Source: Amycolatopsis pretoriensis (GTDB lineage Bacteria; Actinomycetota; Actinomycetes; Mycobacteriales; Pseudonocardiaceae). From it: a DNA stretch of 64,000 bases. Under the pieces are notes generated by a model that ran no database searches, was not told where the DNA came from, and was given only the letters and a program-made list of their open reading frames with translations. Both the position numbers and the translations under genes were made by a program. The stretch covers positions 1 through 64,000 of the forward strand of contig NZ_FNUJ01000006.1 of the NCBI RefSeq assembly GCF_900107925.1, given 5' to 3'. Within the stretch, counting starts at the first letter, position 1, and each line of letters begins with the position of its first letter. Of this stretch, positions 24,900 through 33,636 are shown piece after piece.

Positions 24900-25871
24900 G
24901 TGGACCTCGACCTCGCCCAGGTGCGGGCGTTCGTGGTCACCGCGGAGCAGCGCCACTTCGGGCGGGCCGCCCAGGCGCTGTTCCTCACCCAGCAGGCCCT
25001 CTCGAAGCGGATCAAGAAGCTCGAGGACGCGCTCGCGACGCCGTTGTTCCTGCGCACCAACCGCTCGGTCGAGCTGACCGCCGACGGCGAGCGCTTCCTC
25101 CCGCACGCGCGCGAGCTGGTGCGGGTGGCCGACGCGGCGGTGGCCGTCATGGGTGCCGACGACCGGCCGCTGCGCCTCGACGTCGTCGACTACCGGCTCT
25201 CCCCGATCTTCCTGCTGCGCCGGCTCGCCGAACGGGACCCGGGCCTGCGGATCGACCGGGTCGCCGGCGGCGGGTTCGCGAACGCCGTCGAGCCGCTGCT
25301 GTCCGGTGAGCTCGACGTCGCCATCGGCCGGGTCAGCGGGATCGGCCGGCCGCTGCCCGACGGGCTGGAGCACCGGGTCGTCCGGCTCGAACCGCTGGTC
25401 GCGCTGCTCGCCCCGGAACACCCGCTGGCCCAGCAGGACGTCCTGCGCCTCGAAGACCTGCGTGCCGACGGGATCTGGCTGCCCGGCCTGCGCGGCCCGG
25501 CCGAGTGGCTGTCCTACCTCGAAGAGCTGTGCGGCCGGTTCGGCGTGCCGATCGACGACGCCGGCGTCAGCTTCGACCTGCGGCACACCCTGGAGCAGAC
25601 GCGGTACGGCAAGCGGCGCGTCACGCTGGCCGGGGCGGACATGGAGCTCGCGCCCGACCTCAACCTCAAGGTGCTGCCGTTCGAGCCGTCGCCGCTGTTC
25701 CCGTGGTCGCTGGTCTGGCGGGGCGGCAAGGCGAGCCCGGCACTGCGGCGGCTGCTGGCGCTGGCCGGGCGCACCAGCCGTGAAGAGGACTGGTGCGCCT
25801 ACGACCCCGGGCACGCGTGGCTGCCGGAGGACGACCTCAAGCTCGCAGCCGCCGCGCGAACCACCCGCTGA
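24900..25871 (+). CDS. LysR-family transcriptional regulator
   Basis: A 323-residue LysR protein. The winged helix-turn-helix is at residues 3-62 (AEQRHFGRAAQALFLTQQAL, SKRIKKLEDALATPLFLR). The substrate-binding domain has PLRLDVVDYRLSPIFLLRRL and ALLAPEHPLAQQ. It starts at a GTG 5 bp after the thioesterase stop, so the two form an operon. Its 3' end overlaps the convergent hydrolase gene by 35 bp. The effector is unknown. Confidence 0.9.
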   Translation: MDLDLAQVRAFVVTAEQRHFGRAAQALFLTQQALSKRIKKLEDALATPLFLRTNRSVELTADGERFLPHARELVRVADAAVAVMGADDRPLRLDVVDYRLSPIFLLRRLAERDPGLRIDRVAGGGFANAVEPLLSGELDVAIGRVSGIGRPLPDGLEHRVVRLEPLVALLAPEHPLAQQDVLRLEDLRADGIWLPGLRGPAEWLSYLEELCGRFGVPIDDAGVSFDLRHTLEQTRYGKRRVTLAGADMELAPDLNLKVLPFEPSPLFPWSLVWRGGKASPALRRLLALAGRTSREEDWCAYDPGHAWLPEDDLKLAAAARTTR

Positions 25872-26607
25872 ACGCCTCGTCGACCGCCTTGGCCTCCGGG
25901 GTCCCCGGCGGGAACTCGTGCGCCATCCCCTCGACCGTCACCAGCTCGGTCCCGAGCGTCTCGCGCAGCGCCGCGGCCGGCTCGCGCACGGCGGCGTCGT
26001 CGTCGGCCCCGGCGACCAGCAGCAGCGGCGTGGTCAGCTCCCCGGCGCGGCGCACGTAGTCGTAGCGGTCCGCGACGGCCCGGGACTTCGCCGTCCACGG
26101 GTAGGTGACGTCGAAGAGCCGCTCGTTGCGGCCGATCACCGGCGCCAGCCGGACGACCGGGCTGACCACCGCGGCGGCCTCTACCGCGATGTCCCCGCGC
26201 GCGAGCACCTCCAGCGCGACGAGCGAACCCGCCGACCCGCCGAAGACGCCGAGCGGGCCGGCCGCGCCCGGCAGGCGGTCCCGCAGCTCGGCCAGCGCCG
26301 CGGGGAACTCCGCGGCCGCCTGCTCGGTGACCGGCTCGAAGACGTTGAGCACCGCGTCCTCGCTCGCCAGCCGGAACAGCTCCGCCGGGCCGCCCTCGGG
26401 CAGCCGGGCCCCGGTCATAGGCAGGCCGAAGTACACCCGCCACGCCTGCAGCCCGGTCATCGGCACCGCTTCGGCGAACGCCCGCTCACTCGAGGGCTCC
26501 TCCATCAGGTGCCAGCCGGCCAGCAGCGCCGCCGGCGCGGCCGGGTCCGCCGGGGCCAGCGCCACGAACGGCACGCCCGCCGCGACACCCTCGATCGCTT
26601 CCCGCAT
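25837..26607 (-). CDS. Alpha/beta hydrolase (dienelactone hydrolase-like)
   Basis: 256 residues. The nucleophile elbow is GVFGGSAGSLVALEVL (GGSAG, Ser nucleophile), the acid is in LLLVAGADDDAAV and the His in VEGMAHEF, giving a complete triad. The ATG at 26607 follows GGGAGAGAAGG, a good ribosome binding site. The protein lacks a signal peptide. It is convergent with the LysR gene and their ends overlap by 35 bp. The substrate is not determined. Confidence 0.85.
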   Translation of the reverse strand: MREAIEGVAAGVPFVALAPADPAAPAALLAGWHLMEEPSSERAFAEAVPMTGLQAWRVYFGLPMTGARLPEGGPAELFRLASEDAVLNVFEPVTEQAAAEFPAALAELRDRLPGAAGPLGVFGGSAGSLVALEVLARGDIAVEAAAVVSPVVRLAPVIGRNERLFDVTYPWTAKSRAVADRYDYVRRAGELTTPLLLVAGADDDAAVREPAAALRETLGTELVTVEGMAHEFPPGTPEAKAVDEAFSGWFARRLRA

Positions 26608-27147
26608 CCTTCTCTCCCTGTCTCTCGGCTGCTTCCAGCGAACCGCCGGAGTGGGGTGCGGGTCCAACAGCCGTTCCGGCGGCCACGACAACCGCTGGTT
26701 GTGGTGACCGGGCCCGATGGGGCGGACTTTCGGGCACACGTCAACCGGGGGCTGGTCCGATCGGCCGCTCGAACCGGACGTAAGGTGCATCCCTACGGCG
26801 GTGCCCGCACCCGGCGACCCCCGCCAGGGTGAACAGCGGATCGGCGGGAAAGCGGCCACGCACCACCCGCCGAAATGGACGATGACATACCGCGGAAACA
26901 CGGCTGTCACCCATTCGCAGAACGAGCGCCAATACTTAGCAGCGCTGCGTGACCAGCGGCGGGCCGCGGCGAAACATCACTCGCCTTTTCGTGCAATTCG
27001 TGTCGGTTGCGATCGTCACGATGTGGACACAGAGTAGTGAGGCCGCCTGTGCACATGATGGGCGAGAGGGATATCTTCCTGCCCTAACCTAGCCCCTGTG
27101 TCGGGGGCAACGCCTACCGGCGGCTGGTTGGTCATGGGAGGTAGTCG
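26608..27147. other. Regulatory gap before the liv operon
   Basis: No gene is strongly supported in these 540 bp. The stretch 26870-27060 is noticeably less GC-rich than its surroundings. It holds the promoters of the hydrolase (-) and of livK (+). The last part has GCCCTAACCTAGCCCC upstream of the livK ribosome binding site (GGGAGGT, 27136-27142). A short plus-strand frame at 26717-27037 has no recognisable product. Confidence 0.5.
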
Positions 27148-28311
27148 GTGTCAGGAGTGCGTTTTGGACGGGTTCTCGCCCTCGCAGCGGCGACGTCGCT
27201 CGCGCTGGCGGGCTGCGCCGGTGGCGGCTCGTCCAGCAACAGTGGTGACGGCAGCACGCTGAAGATCGGGTTCATGGGCGACCTGACCGGGGAGAACTCC
27301 GGGATCGTGATCCCGCCCAACAACGGCGCCAAGCTCGCCATCGACGAGTACAACGCCACGAACCCCAAGGTGAAGCTCGAGCTGAAGAACTACGACAGCC
27401 AGGGCAAGCCGGAGCAGGCCACCTCGCTGGTGCAGACCGCGATCGGGACGGACAAGATCACCGCCCTGATCGGCCCGGCGTTCTCGGGTGAGTCGAAGGC
27501 CGTCGGCGGTGTCCTCGAGCAGGGCAAGATCCCGAGCGTGTCGCCGTCGGCGACCAACCCGGGTCTCGCCTCGAACGGCTGGAAGTACTGGCACCGCGTC
27601 GTCGCGAACGACAACGACCAGGGCCCGGCCATCGCGAACTTCCTCATCACGGCGAAGTCGCCGAAGAACGCGTACGTCATCTCGGACGACCAGGAGTACA
27701 GCGTCGGCCTGGCGGACGCCTTCGAGAAGACCTTCAAGGAAAAGGGCATCACGACCGAGCGCGACAAGTTCGCCAAAGACGCGTCGGACTACTCGTCGAC
27801 CGTGCAGAAGGTCAAGGCGGCCAACCCGGACGTCATCACCTTCGGTGGTTACTACGCGCAGGGCGGCCGGCTGCTCAAGCAGCTCCGCGACGGCGGCGTG
27901 AAGGCCATCTTCGCCACCGGTGACGGTTCGCTCGACCCGCAGCTGGTCTCGGGCGCGGGTGCCCAGGCCGCCGAGGGCGCGGTCATCGGCTGCCCGTGCA
28001 ACATCCCGGACGCCGGTGCCCAGAACGAGTTCGCCACCAAGTACAAGGCCAAGTTCAACGTCGACCCGGCGATCTACGCCACCGAGGGCTACGACGCCGC
28101 GACCGCCATCATCAACGCGGTCAAGGCCGGCAACACCACCGGTGAGAAGATCAACGACTTCCTCAAGACCGAGGACTTCAAGGGCGCGTCGAAGCAGGTC
28201 AAGTTCAAGGACAACGGCGAGCCGCAGACGAACGCGATCTACGTCTACCAGGTCGTCGGCGGGGTCATCAAGAACCTCGGCGCCTCGACCGAAGCCAAGA
28301 TCAACGGCTGA
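27148..28311 (+). CDS. livK: Branched-chain amino-acid ABC transporter, substrate-binding lipoprotein
   Basis: 387 residues. A lipoprotein signal ends in ALAGC (Cys23), so the protein is anchored outside the membrane. The rest is a type I periplasmic binding fold: KIGFMGDLTGENSGIVIPPN at the start of the domain, ALIGPAFSGES, PSVSPSATNPGL and VITFGGYYAQGGRLLKQLRD. It delivers Leu/Ile/Val or a related amino acid or amide to the LivHM permease. The GTG at 27148 follows GGGAGGT. A strong hairpin (28332-28367) separates it from livH, which would let it be made in excess over the membrane parts. Confidence 0.95.
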   Translation: MSGVRFGRVLALAAATSLALAGCAGGGSSSNSGDGSTLKIGFMGDLTGENSGIVIPPNNGAKLAIDEYNATNPKVKLELKNYDSQGKPEQATSLVQTAIGTDKITALIGPAFSGESKAVGGVLEQGKIPSVSPSATNPGLASNGWKYWHRVVANDNDQGPAIANFLITAKSPKNAYVISDDQEYSVGLADAFEKTFKEKGITTERDKFAKDASDYSSTVQKVKAANPDVITFGGYYAQGGRLLKQLRDGGVKAIFATGDGSLDPQLVSGAGAQAAEGAVIGCPCNIPDAGAQNEFATKYKAKFNVDPAIYATEGYDAATAIINAVKAGNTTGEKINDFLKTEDFKGASKQVKFKDNGEPQTNAIYVYQVVGGVIKNLGASTEAKING

Positions 28312-28331
28312 CGGAGCTAGAAACACCTAAC

Positions 28332-28367
28332 GGGAGCGGGGGCGCTGGCTACAGCACCCCCGCTCCC
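28332..28367 (+). terminator. Hairpin between livK and livH (partial terminator or mRNA stabiliser)
   Basis: GGGAGCGGGGGCGCTG pairs with CAGCACCCCCGCTCCC with one mismatch across a 4-nt loop. No T-run follows. The next gene starts 48 bp later. Such hairpins after the binding-protein gene are known to raise its mRNA level relative to permease genes. Confidence 0.7.
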
Positions 28368-28415
28368 CGCCAATGTGGCGACCATCCTCGCCCCGTCAGG
28401 TAAGGCAACTACGTT

Positions 28416-29378
28416 ATGTTCCAAGATCTGCAGAGCCAGTTTCTCGGCAGCACCATCGGCGGCCTGGTAGCCGGCTCCATCTACGCCCTCATCGCCCTCG
28501 GCTACACGATGGTCTACGGCGTGCTGAGGCTCATCAACTTCGCGCACTCCGAAATCTTCATGATCGGGACGATGACGTCCCTGTTCATCCTCGTCACCAT
28601 CGCGCCGACGGCGCCGTTCACCATCTTCTCGATGATCGGCATCCTCCTCCTGCTGATCGTCGCCTCCGCCCTCGTGTCCGGCGGCTCGGCGATCGTGCTG
28701 GAACAGCTGGCCTACCGCCCGCTGCGCAAGAAGGGCGCGACGCGGCTCGCCGCCCTCATCTCGGCGATCGGCGCGTCGCTGTTCCTGCAGGAGGCGTTCG
28801 GCCTCAAGATCATCCCCTGGCTCTTCGACAAGCCGGGCCGCGTGCAGCAGCCCGCGCCGCGGTTCGTCCCGCACGAGGAGCTCTTCCGCATCGGCAACGG
28901 CGTCGTGCGCACCGACCACGTCTTCGTGATCGTCGGCGCGGTCGTCGTCATGGTGGTCCTGGACCAGCTCGTCAGCCGCACCCGGATCGGCCGCGGTATC
29001 CGCGCCACCGCGCAGGACCCCGAAGCCGCCGTCCTCATGGGCGTCAGCATCGACCGCATCGTGCGGATCACGTTCCTGCTCGGCGGGGCGATGGCCGGTG
29101 TCGCCGCCGCCCTGTTCGTCATGGAGTACGAGAACACCGACTACCGCATCGGCTTCCTGCTCGGCATCAAGGCGTTCACCGCCGCGGTGCTCGGCGGTAT
29201 CGGCAACCTGCGCGGCGCCCTGCTGGGCGGCATCGTGCTGGGCCTCGTCGAGAACTGGAGCTCCATCTTCCTCGGCTCCGCCTGGAAGGACGTCACCGCG
29301 TTCGTCGTCCTGGTGCTGGTCCTGATGTTCCGGCCCACCGGCATTCTCGGTGAATCGCTGCAGCGGGCACGCGCATGA
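28416..29378 (+). CDS. livH: Branched-chain amino-acid ABC transporter permease
   Basis: A 320-residue LivH-family permease with about eight membrane helices. GSIYALIALGYTMVYGVLRL is the diagnostic N-terminal helix, and RTRIGRGIRATAQDPEAAVL is the cytoplasmic EAA-like loop that meets the ATPases. It ends in the family motif FRPTGILGES. The stop overlaps the livM start (ATGA). Confidence 0.95.
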   Translation: MFQDLQSQFLGSTIGGLVAGSIYALIALGYTMVYGVLRLINFAHSEIFMIGTMTSLFILVTIAPTAPFTIFSMIGILLLLIVASALVSGGSAIVLEQLAYRPLRKKGATRLAALISAIGASLFLQEAFGLKIIPWLFDKPGRVQQPAPRFVPHEELFRIGNGVVRTDHVFVIVGAVVVMVVLDQLVSRTRIGRGIRATAQDPEAAVLMGVSIDRIVRITFLLGGAMAGVAAALFVMEYENTDYRIGFLLGIKAFTAAVLGGIGNLRGALLGGIVLGLVENWSSIFLGSAWKDVTAFVVLVLVLMFRPTGILGESLQRARA

Positions 29379-30502
29379 AGGGTGACGAAGTGGCTCCGAG
29401 CAACGAAACCCCGGCGCGCCGCGGGTTTCACCCCATCGACGGGATGCGCGACTGGTGGGCGGATGCGCCGCACTGGCAGCGCTATGCCCTGTACCTCGCC
29501 CTGATCGTGTTCGCGCTGATCCTGCCCGCACCGTGGGTCGGGTCGTTCATGTCGCCGGACTCGGACTGGACGACGGTGCTGATCTTCCCGGTCGGCACGT
29601 ACATCCTGCTCGCCGTCGGCCTCAACATCGTGGTCGGCCACGCGGGCATGCTCGACCTCGGGTACGTCGCGTTCTTCGCGATCGGCGCCTACACGTGGGC
29701 CTCGATCGGGACGAGCTACGGCTGGTCGTTCTGGCCGACCGTGCTGCTGGGCATCTTCCTGGCCTCGGTGTCGGGCGTCATCCTCGGCGCACCGACACTG
29801 CGGCTACGGGGTGACTACCTCGCGATCGTGACCCTCGGGTTCGGTGAGATCGTCCGGATCACGGCGAACAACACCGACGCCATCGGCGGCGCGCGCGGCA
29901 TCACGAACGTGCCGCACCCGGAGCCGATCTTCGGCATGGAGTTCTTCCTCGACCCGGCGCCCTACTACTACCTGATGCTGTTCGCGATCGTGCTCGTCAT
30001 CGTCTTTTCGGTGCGGCTGAACAAGAGCCGCGTCGGACGGGCGTGGGCGGCGATCCGCGAGGACGAGGACGCGGCCGAGCTGATGGGCGTGCCGACGTTC
30101 AAGTTCAAGCTGCTCGCGTTCGCGATCGGCGCGATGATCGGTGGTTTCGCCGGCACGATCTACGCCAGCAAGGCGGTGTTCATCGAGCCGAACAACTTCC
30201 CGTTCATCCTGTCCGCGACCATCCTGGCCGCGGTCGTGCTCGGCGGTTCCGGCAACCTGCCGGGCGTCATCATCGGCGCGTTCGTCATCGCGTGGCTGCC
30301 CGAGCGATTCCGGTTCCTTTCGGAGTACCGCATCCTCATCTTCGGCTTCGTGCTGGTGCTGATGATGGCCCTGCGGCCGGAAGGCATCCTGCCGTCGCGG
30401 CAGCGCAAGGCCGAACTACGGGAAGGAACCGGCGGCATGGGCGCGATGGGCGCGGAAGTCGCCGGCCCGGACTCCGAGGCCTCCGCGGAGGTGACCAAGT
30501 GA
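29375..30502 (+). CDS. livM: Branched-chain amino-acid ABC transporter permease
   Basis: A 375-residue LivM-family permease. A hydrophilic N-terminal stretch of about 40 residues precedes about ten helices with LLAVGLNIVVGHAGMLDLGY and the loop NKSRVGRAWAAIREDEDAAE. It ends MMALRPEGILPSRQRKAELR, the family C-terminus, plus a short Gly/Ala tail. The ATG at 29375 overlaps livH; the stop overlaps the livG GTG. Confidence 0.95.
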   Translation: MKGDEVAPSNETPARRGFHPIDGMRDWWADAPHWQRYALYLALIVFALILPAPWVGSFMSPDSDWTTVLIFPVGTYILLAVGLNIVVGHAGMLDLGYVAFFAIGAYTWASIGTSYGWSFWPTVLLGIFLASVSGVILGAPTLRLRGDYLAIVTLGFGEIVRITANNTDAIGGARGITNVPHPEPIFGMEFFLDPAPYYYLMLFAIVLVIVFSVRLNKSRVGRAWAAIREDEDAAELMGVPTFKFKLLAFAIGAMIGGFAGTIYASKAVFIEPNNFPFILSATILAAVVLGGSGNLPGVIIGAFVIAWLPERFRFLSEYRILIFGFVLVLMMALRPEGILPSRQRKAELREGTGGMGAMGAEVAGPDSEASAEVTK

Positions 30503-31269
30503 GCTTGCTCGAATTCGAGAACGTGACGATGCGCTTCGGCGGCGTCACGGCGTTGCGCGAGGTCAACCTCAGCATCAACGAAGGCGAGATCTTCGCCCTG
30601 ATCGGCCCGAACGGCGCGGGCAAGACCACGGTGTTCAACGTGGTCACCGGCGTCTACCGGCCGACCGAGGGCGCGGTCCGCTTCGACGGCGACCAGGTCG
30701 ACGGCATGAAGCGGTTCCGCGTCACCAAGCGCGGCATCGCCCGGACGTTCCAGAACATCCGGCTGTTCCACAACATGACGGCGCTGGAGAACGTCATGGT
30801 GGGCGCGGACGCGCACCACAAGACCGGCGCGATCGGCGCGGTGCTCGGCCTGCCGGGCCACCGCCGGGAAGAGAAGCAGGGCCGGGAACGGGCGCGCGAG
30901 CTGCTCGACTTCGTCGGCATCGGCCGGGTCGAGCACAACGTCGCGAAGAACCTCTCCTACGGCGACCAGCGCCGGCTGGAGATCGCGCGGGCGCTCGCGA
31001 CCGACCCGAAGCTGCTGCTGCTCGACGAGCCGGCCGCGGGCATGAACCCGGCGGAGAAGAACGCCCTGCAGGCGCTGATCCGCAAGATCCGGGACGACGG
31101 CCGCACGGTGCTGCTCATCGAGCACGACATGGGCCTGGTCATGCACATCAGCGACCGGCTCGCGGTGCTCGACTTCGGGCAGAAGATCGCAGAAGGGCTG
31201 CCGCACGAGGTGCAGAACAACCAGAAGGTGATCGAGGCGTACCTGGGGGTGTCCGAAGATGCTTCTTGA
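30499..31269 (+). CDS. livG: Branched-chain amino-acid ABC transporter ATP-binding protein
   Basis: A 256-residue ATPase with Walker A GPNGAGKTT, the LivG-specific segment GIARTFQNIRLFHNMTALEN, a signature LSYGDQRRLEIARAL, Walker B LLLLDEPAAGMNP and switch IEHDM. All catalytic residues are present. It overlaps livM by 4 nt and livF by 11 nt. Confidence 0.95.
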   Translation: MSLLEFENVTMRFGGVTALREVNLSINEGEIFALIGPNGAGKTTVFNVVTGVYRPTEGAVRFDGDQVDGMKRFRVTKRGIARTFQNIRLFHNMTALENVMVGADAHHKTGAIGAVLGLPGHRREEKQGRERARELLDFVGIGRVEHNVAKNLSYGDQRRLEIARALATDPKLLLLDEPAAGMNPAEKNALQALIRKIRDDGRTVLLIEHDMGLVMHISDRLAVLDFGQKIAEGLPHEVQNNQKVIEAYLGVSEDAS

Positions 31270-31972
31270 GGTCGAGGACATCAACGTCCACTACGGCAAG
31301 ATCGCGGCCCTCAAGGGCATGAGCATCCAGGTCGGCGAGGGTGAGATCGTCTCCCTCATCGGGGCCAACGGCGCCGGCAAGACCACGACGCTCAAGACGA
31401 TCTCCGGGCTGCGGCCGCTCACCAGCGGGCGAATCCTGTTCAACGGTCAGGACATCTCGAAGACCCCGGGGCACAAGCGCGTGCTGCTCGGGATCGGCCA
31501 GTCACCGGAAGGCCGGGGCGTGTTCCCCGGCATGACGGTGCAGGAGAACCTCCTGATGGGTGCCTACACCCGCAAGGACGACCTGAAGGCTGACCTCGAC
31601 GAGGTCTACGAGCTGTTCCCGCGGCTGAACGAGCGCAAGACGCAGTTCGGCGGCACGATGTCGGGCGGCGAGCAGCAGATGATCGCCATCGGCCGCGCGC
31701 TGATGACGAAGCCGAAGGTGCTGCTCCTCGACGAGCCGTCGATGGGCCTGGCGCCGATGCTGATCGCGCAGATCTTCGACATCATCCGCGAGATCAACAA
31801 GCGCGGCACGACGGTGCTGCTGGTGGAGCAGAACGCCCAGCAGGCGCTGAAGCTGTCGGACCGGGCTTACGTGCTGGAGACGGGCCGCGTGGTGCAGAGC
31901 GCGCCCGGGGCCGAGCTGCTGAACGACCCGAAGGTGCGGGCCGCTTACCTCGGTGGCGACCTCGGGGTCTGA
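31259..31972 (+). CDS. livF: Branched-chain amino-acid ABC transporter ATP-binding protein
   Basis: A 237-residue LivF-type ATPase: IGANGAGKTTTLKTISGL, GIGQSPEGRGVFPGMTVQEN, signature MSGGEQQMIAIGRALM, Walker B LLLDEPSMGLAP and VEQNAQQAL with the Gln-Asn replacing the usual His, normal for LivF. It is the last gene of the operon and is followed after 13 bp by a strong terminator. Confidence 0.95.
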   Translation: MLLEVEDINVHYGKIAALKGMSIQVGEGEIVSLIGANGAGKTTTLKTISGLRPLTSGRILFNGQDISKTPGHKRVLLGIGQSPEGRGVFPGMTVQENLLMGAYTRKDDLKADLDEVYELFPRLNERKTQFGGTMSGGEQQMIAIGRALMTKPKVLLLDEPSMGLAPMLIAQIFDIIREINKRGTTVLLVEQNAQQALKLSDRAYVLETGRVVQSAPGAELLNDPKVRAAYLGGDLGV

Positions 31973-31985
31973 GTTCCGTTCGTGG

Positions 31986-32016
31986 AAAGGGCCCGGCCAG
32001 TTCGGCCGGGCCCTTT
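31986..32016. terminator. Intrinsic terminator of the liv operon
   Basis: AAAGGGCCCGGCC and its exact complement (13 bp) flank the loop AGTTC; the stem ends in TTTC. It also lies 11 bp past the stop of the convergent secreted-protein gene and can act on both. Confidence 0.9.
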
Positions 32017-32027
32017 CTCGTGGTGCG

Positions 32028-32534
32028 TCAGCAGTTCACCGCCAATGCCGGGCTCACGACGGTGGTCCGGGTCCCGCCGAAGGAAACGGCGACGTTGGCG
32101 GTGATGGTGGCCGCGTTCGGCCGCGTCGCGCAGACGGTCGAACGCTTCACCGCGGTGCCGTAGCAGGCCGCCGAGTACCCGGCGGACAGGGCGCTGGCGT
32201 AGCAGGAGTCGCCCTGGATCTGCTGCGCCGGACTGGGCGTGCTCCAGATGTTGGCCACCGGCGCGGTCATCTGGTAGCCGACGGCGGTGTAGTTGTCGAC
32301 GACCAGCACCGCTTTGTAGACCTGCTCGATGCCGTCGTTCGAGTTGATCAGGCACGAGTAGACCCGGCGCGACTGGTCGGCGCAGTGCCAGTTGGTGGGG
32401 AACGGAAAGGGATCCGGCGACCAGCTCCGCACCGCCGCGGAAGCCGCCGGCGCCGTCAGCATCAGCGTGAGCAGCGCCATCAGTACCGCGGTGACGACCC
32501 CGCCGCGGCGCCTCGTGAACCTCATCGATCGCAT
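32028..32534 (-). CDS. Secreted cysteine-rich protein of unknown function
   Basis: About 168 residues. A signal peptide with a basic start (FTRRRGG), a hydrophobic core (VVTAVLMALLTLMLT) and APAASA/AV cleavage is clear. The mature part has six cysteines (HCAD, SCLI, DSCY, AACY, TVCA and the C-terminal NC), consistent with three disulfides, and ends ALAVNC. Two start codons three residues apart (32534 and 32525) are possible. No family is recognised. It is convergent with livF and shares its terminator. Confidence 0.75.
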   Translation of the reverse strand: MRSMRFTRRRGGVVTAVLMALLTLMLTAPAASAAVRSWSPDPFPFPTNWHCADQSRRVYSCLINSNDGIEQVYKAVLVVDNYTAVGYQMTAPVANIWSTPSPAQQIQGDSCYASALSAGYSAACYGTAVKRSTVCATRPNAATITANVAVSFGGTRTTVVSPALAVNC

Positions 32535-32685
32535 GCGTGTCTCGCTCTCGTTCTCGCGCGAGGACGACTGCCGGCGCAGTGCCCGTCGGGTCACGCCTGA
32601 ACGGGAGAGCGGTTGATGGGCCGGGCGAAGCCGACCCGATTGGACCAACGAGGCGCGTAGGGAACGTTGCAGGTCAGGAGACGAT

Positions 32686-33180
32686 CTATGGCGAACGCTG
32701 CAGCGCTCGCGGAGCCACAATGCTGATGACCAGGATTACCACAGAGAAAACGCTGAAGAGCGACAGGCCGATTGACCAAAGCCTGAAGCTGCCGATCCTT
32801 GTCCACGACGTCAACCAGCCGGCGTCGGCGTTCGTTGCATTTCGGTTCGACTGCCACGTGCGACCGTGAGCGAGACCACGGCCATAGCGCTCGATCTCGT
32901 AAGTCTCCAGCCAATGTGCGTCAGTGATCTCTCCCTGCCGATGGCGGGCGAAGAGGTGCAGGGTCAGGCCGGTGATCGTCAGCGATAGCACGCAGGCCAC
33001 GATCCGGGCCAGGACCCGCGCATCTGGAGCCAAGGCGACGGAGAACAAGAACGCCTGGCCAGCCAGACTGAGGGCGGGTACCTGCCACAACAGGCTGTCG
33101 AATTGGTTGCGACGAGCAGCCACAGCCGCGTAGACCTCGGGGCCTGGCGGCAAGTCGAGGCGTTCAGGTTCCTGTTTCAT
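32686..33180 (-). CDS. Small integral membrane protein of unknown function
   Basis: 164 residues. After a 30-residue cytoplasmic start (MKQEPERLDLPPGPEVYAAV) come three hydrophobic segments: LLWQVPALSLAGQAFLFSVA, ARIVACVLSLTITGLTLHLF and LWSIGLSLFSVFSVVILVIS. A polar stretch (RHRQGEITDAHWLETYEIER) lies between the second and third. The ATG at 33180 follows TGGAGG. The gene is less GC-rich than its neighbours and sits between the secreted protein and a tRNA, so it may have been acquired. A resemblance to SLATT-like effector membrane proteins is possible but not shown. Confidence 0.7.
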   Translation of the reverse strand: MKQEPERLDLPPGPEVYAAVAARRNQFDSLLWQVPALSLAGQAFLFSVALAPDARVLARIVACVLSLTITGLTLHLFARHRQGEITDAHWLETYEIERYGRGLAHGRTWQSNRNATNADAGWLTSWTRIGSFRLWSIGLSLFSVFSVVILVISIVAPRALQRSP

Positions 33181-33333
33181 GCATGAGCCTCCAGTGCGCT
33201 CGCGCACCTGAGTCGCGACATTGGGGAGTGGCGTTACGACTGGAGGGCGACGACGGCCCGGAGCGCGGGCGCATGGGGGGTGGAGGGCCGTAGACGGCCG
33301 GACAGCCCCGGACACCGCCGGACCAAACGAGAT

Positions 33334-33368
33334 CAGCCCCTGACCGGATAACGCATGGTCAGGGGCTG
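33334..33368. terminator. Terminator next to the tRNA gene
   Basis: CAGCCCCTGACC and its exact complement (12 bp) enclose an 11-nt loop. It begins 22 bp past the 3' end of the minus-strand tRNA. A TTTT run follows on the plus strand, but no plus-strand gene ends here, so its natural use is to end the tRNA transcript. Confidence 0.75.
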
Positions 33369-33389
33369 TTTTCTATTGGTGCTCGCAGG

Positions 33390-33463
33390 TGCCCCCGGTG
33401 AGATTCGAACTCACACTGGACGGGTTTTGAATCCGTTGCCTCTGCCAGTTGGGCTACGGGGGC
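33390..33463 (-). tRNA. tRNA-Leu (anticodon CAA), short variable loop
   Basis: Folded by hand: acceptor GCCCCCG/CGGGGGC (7 bp), D-arm, anticodon arm ACGGA-TTCAAAA-CCCGT with anticodon CAA, a 5-nt variable region CCAGT, T-arm GTGAG-TTCGAAT-CTCAC and discriminator A. It is 74 nt long. Ordinary bacterial tRNA-Leu has a long variable arm, which is missing here, and the closing pair of the anticodon stem is A-C. The 3' CCA is not encoded (CCT follows). Confidence 0.85.
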
Positions 33464-33636
33464 TCGACGACGTAACCCTACGGGATCATCGGACGCCGCC
33501 AGTGACCGGCCCCGGGGTATCGCGCCCGCCACTTCGTGGTGAACGCCATCTCTTCTTCTGGATCGTTCCCGGTAGGCTTCAGGTTCGCGGGAAGCCGCGA
33601 GACCCACCGTCCCGCCGAGTCTTCAGGAGGACCCCG

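Noticed and set aside
26717..27037. A 106-codon plus-strand gene before livK
   Set aside because: There is no ribosome binding site, no recognisable domain, and codon use is irregular; the stretch is more likely promoter DNA.
33359..33607. A small minus-strand protein containing PVAQLAEATDSKP
   Set aside because: It is the translation of the tRNA gene itself, a common annotation artefact.
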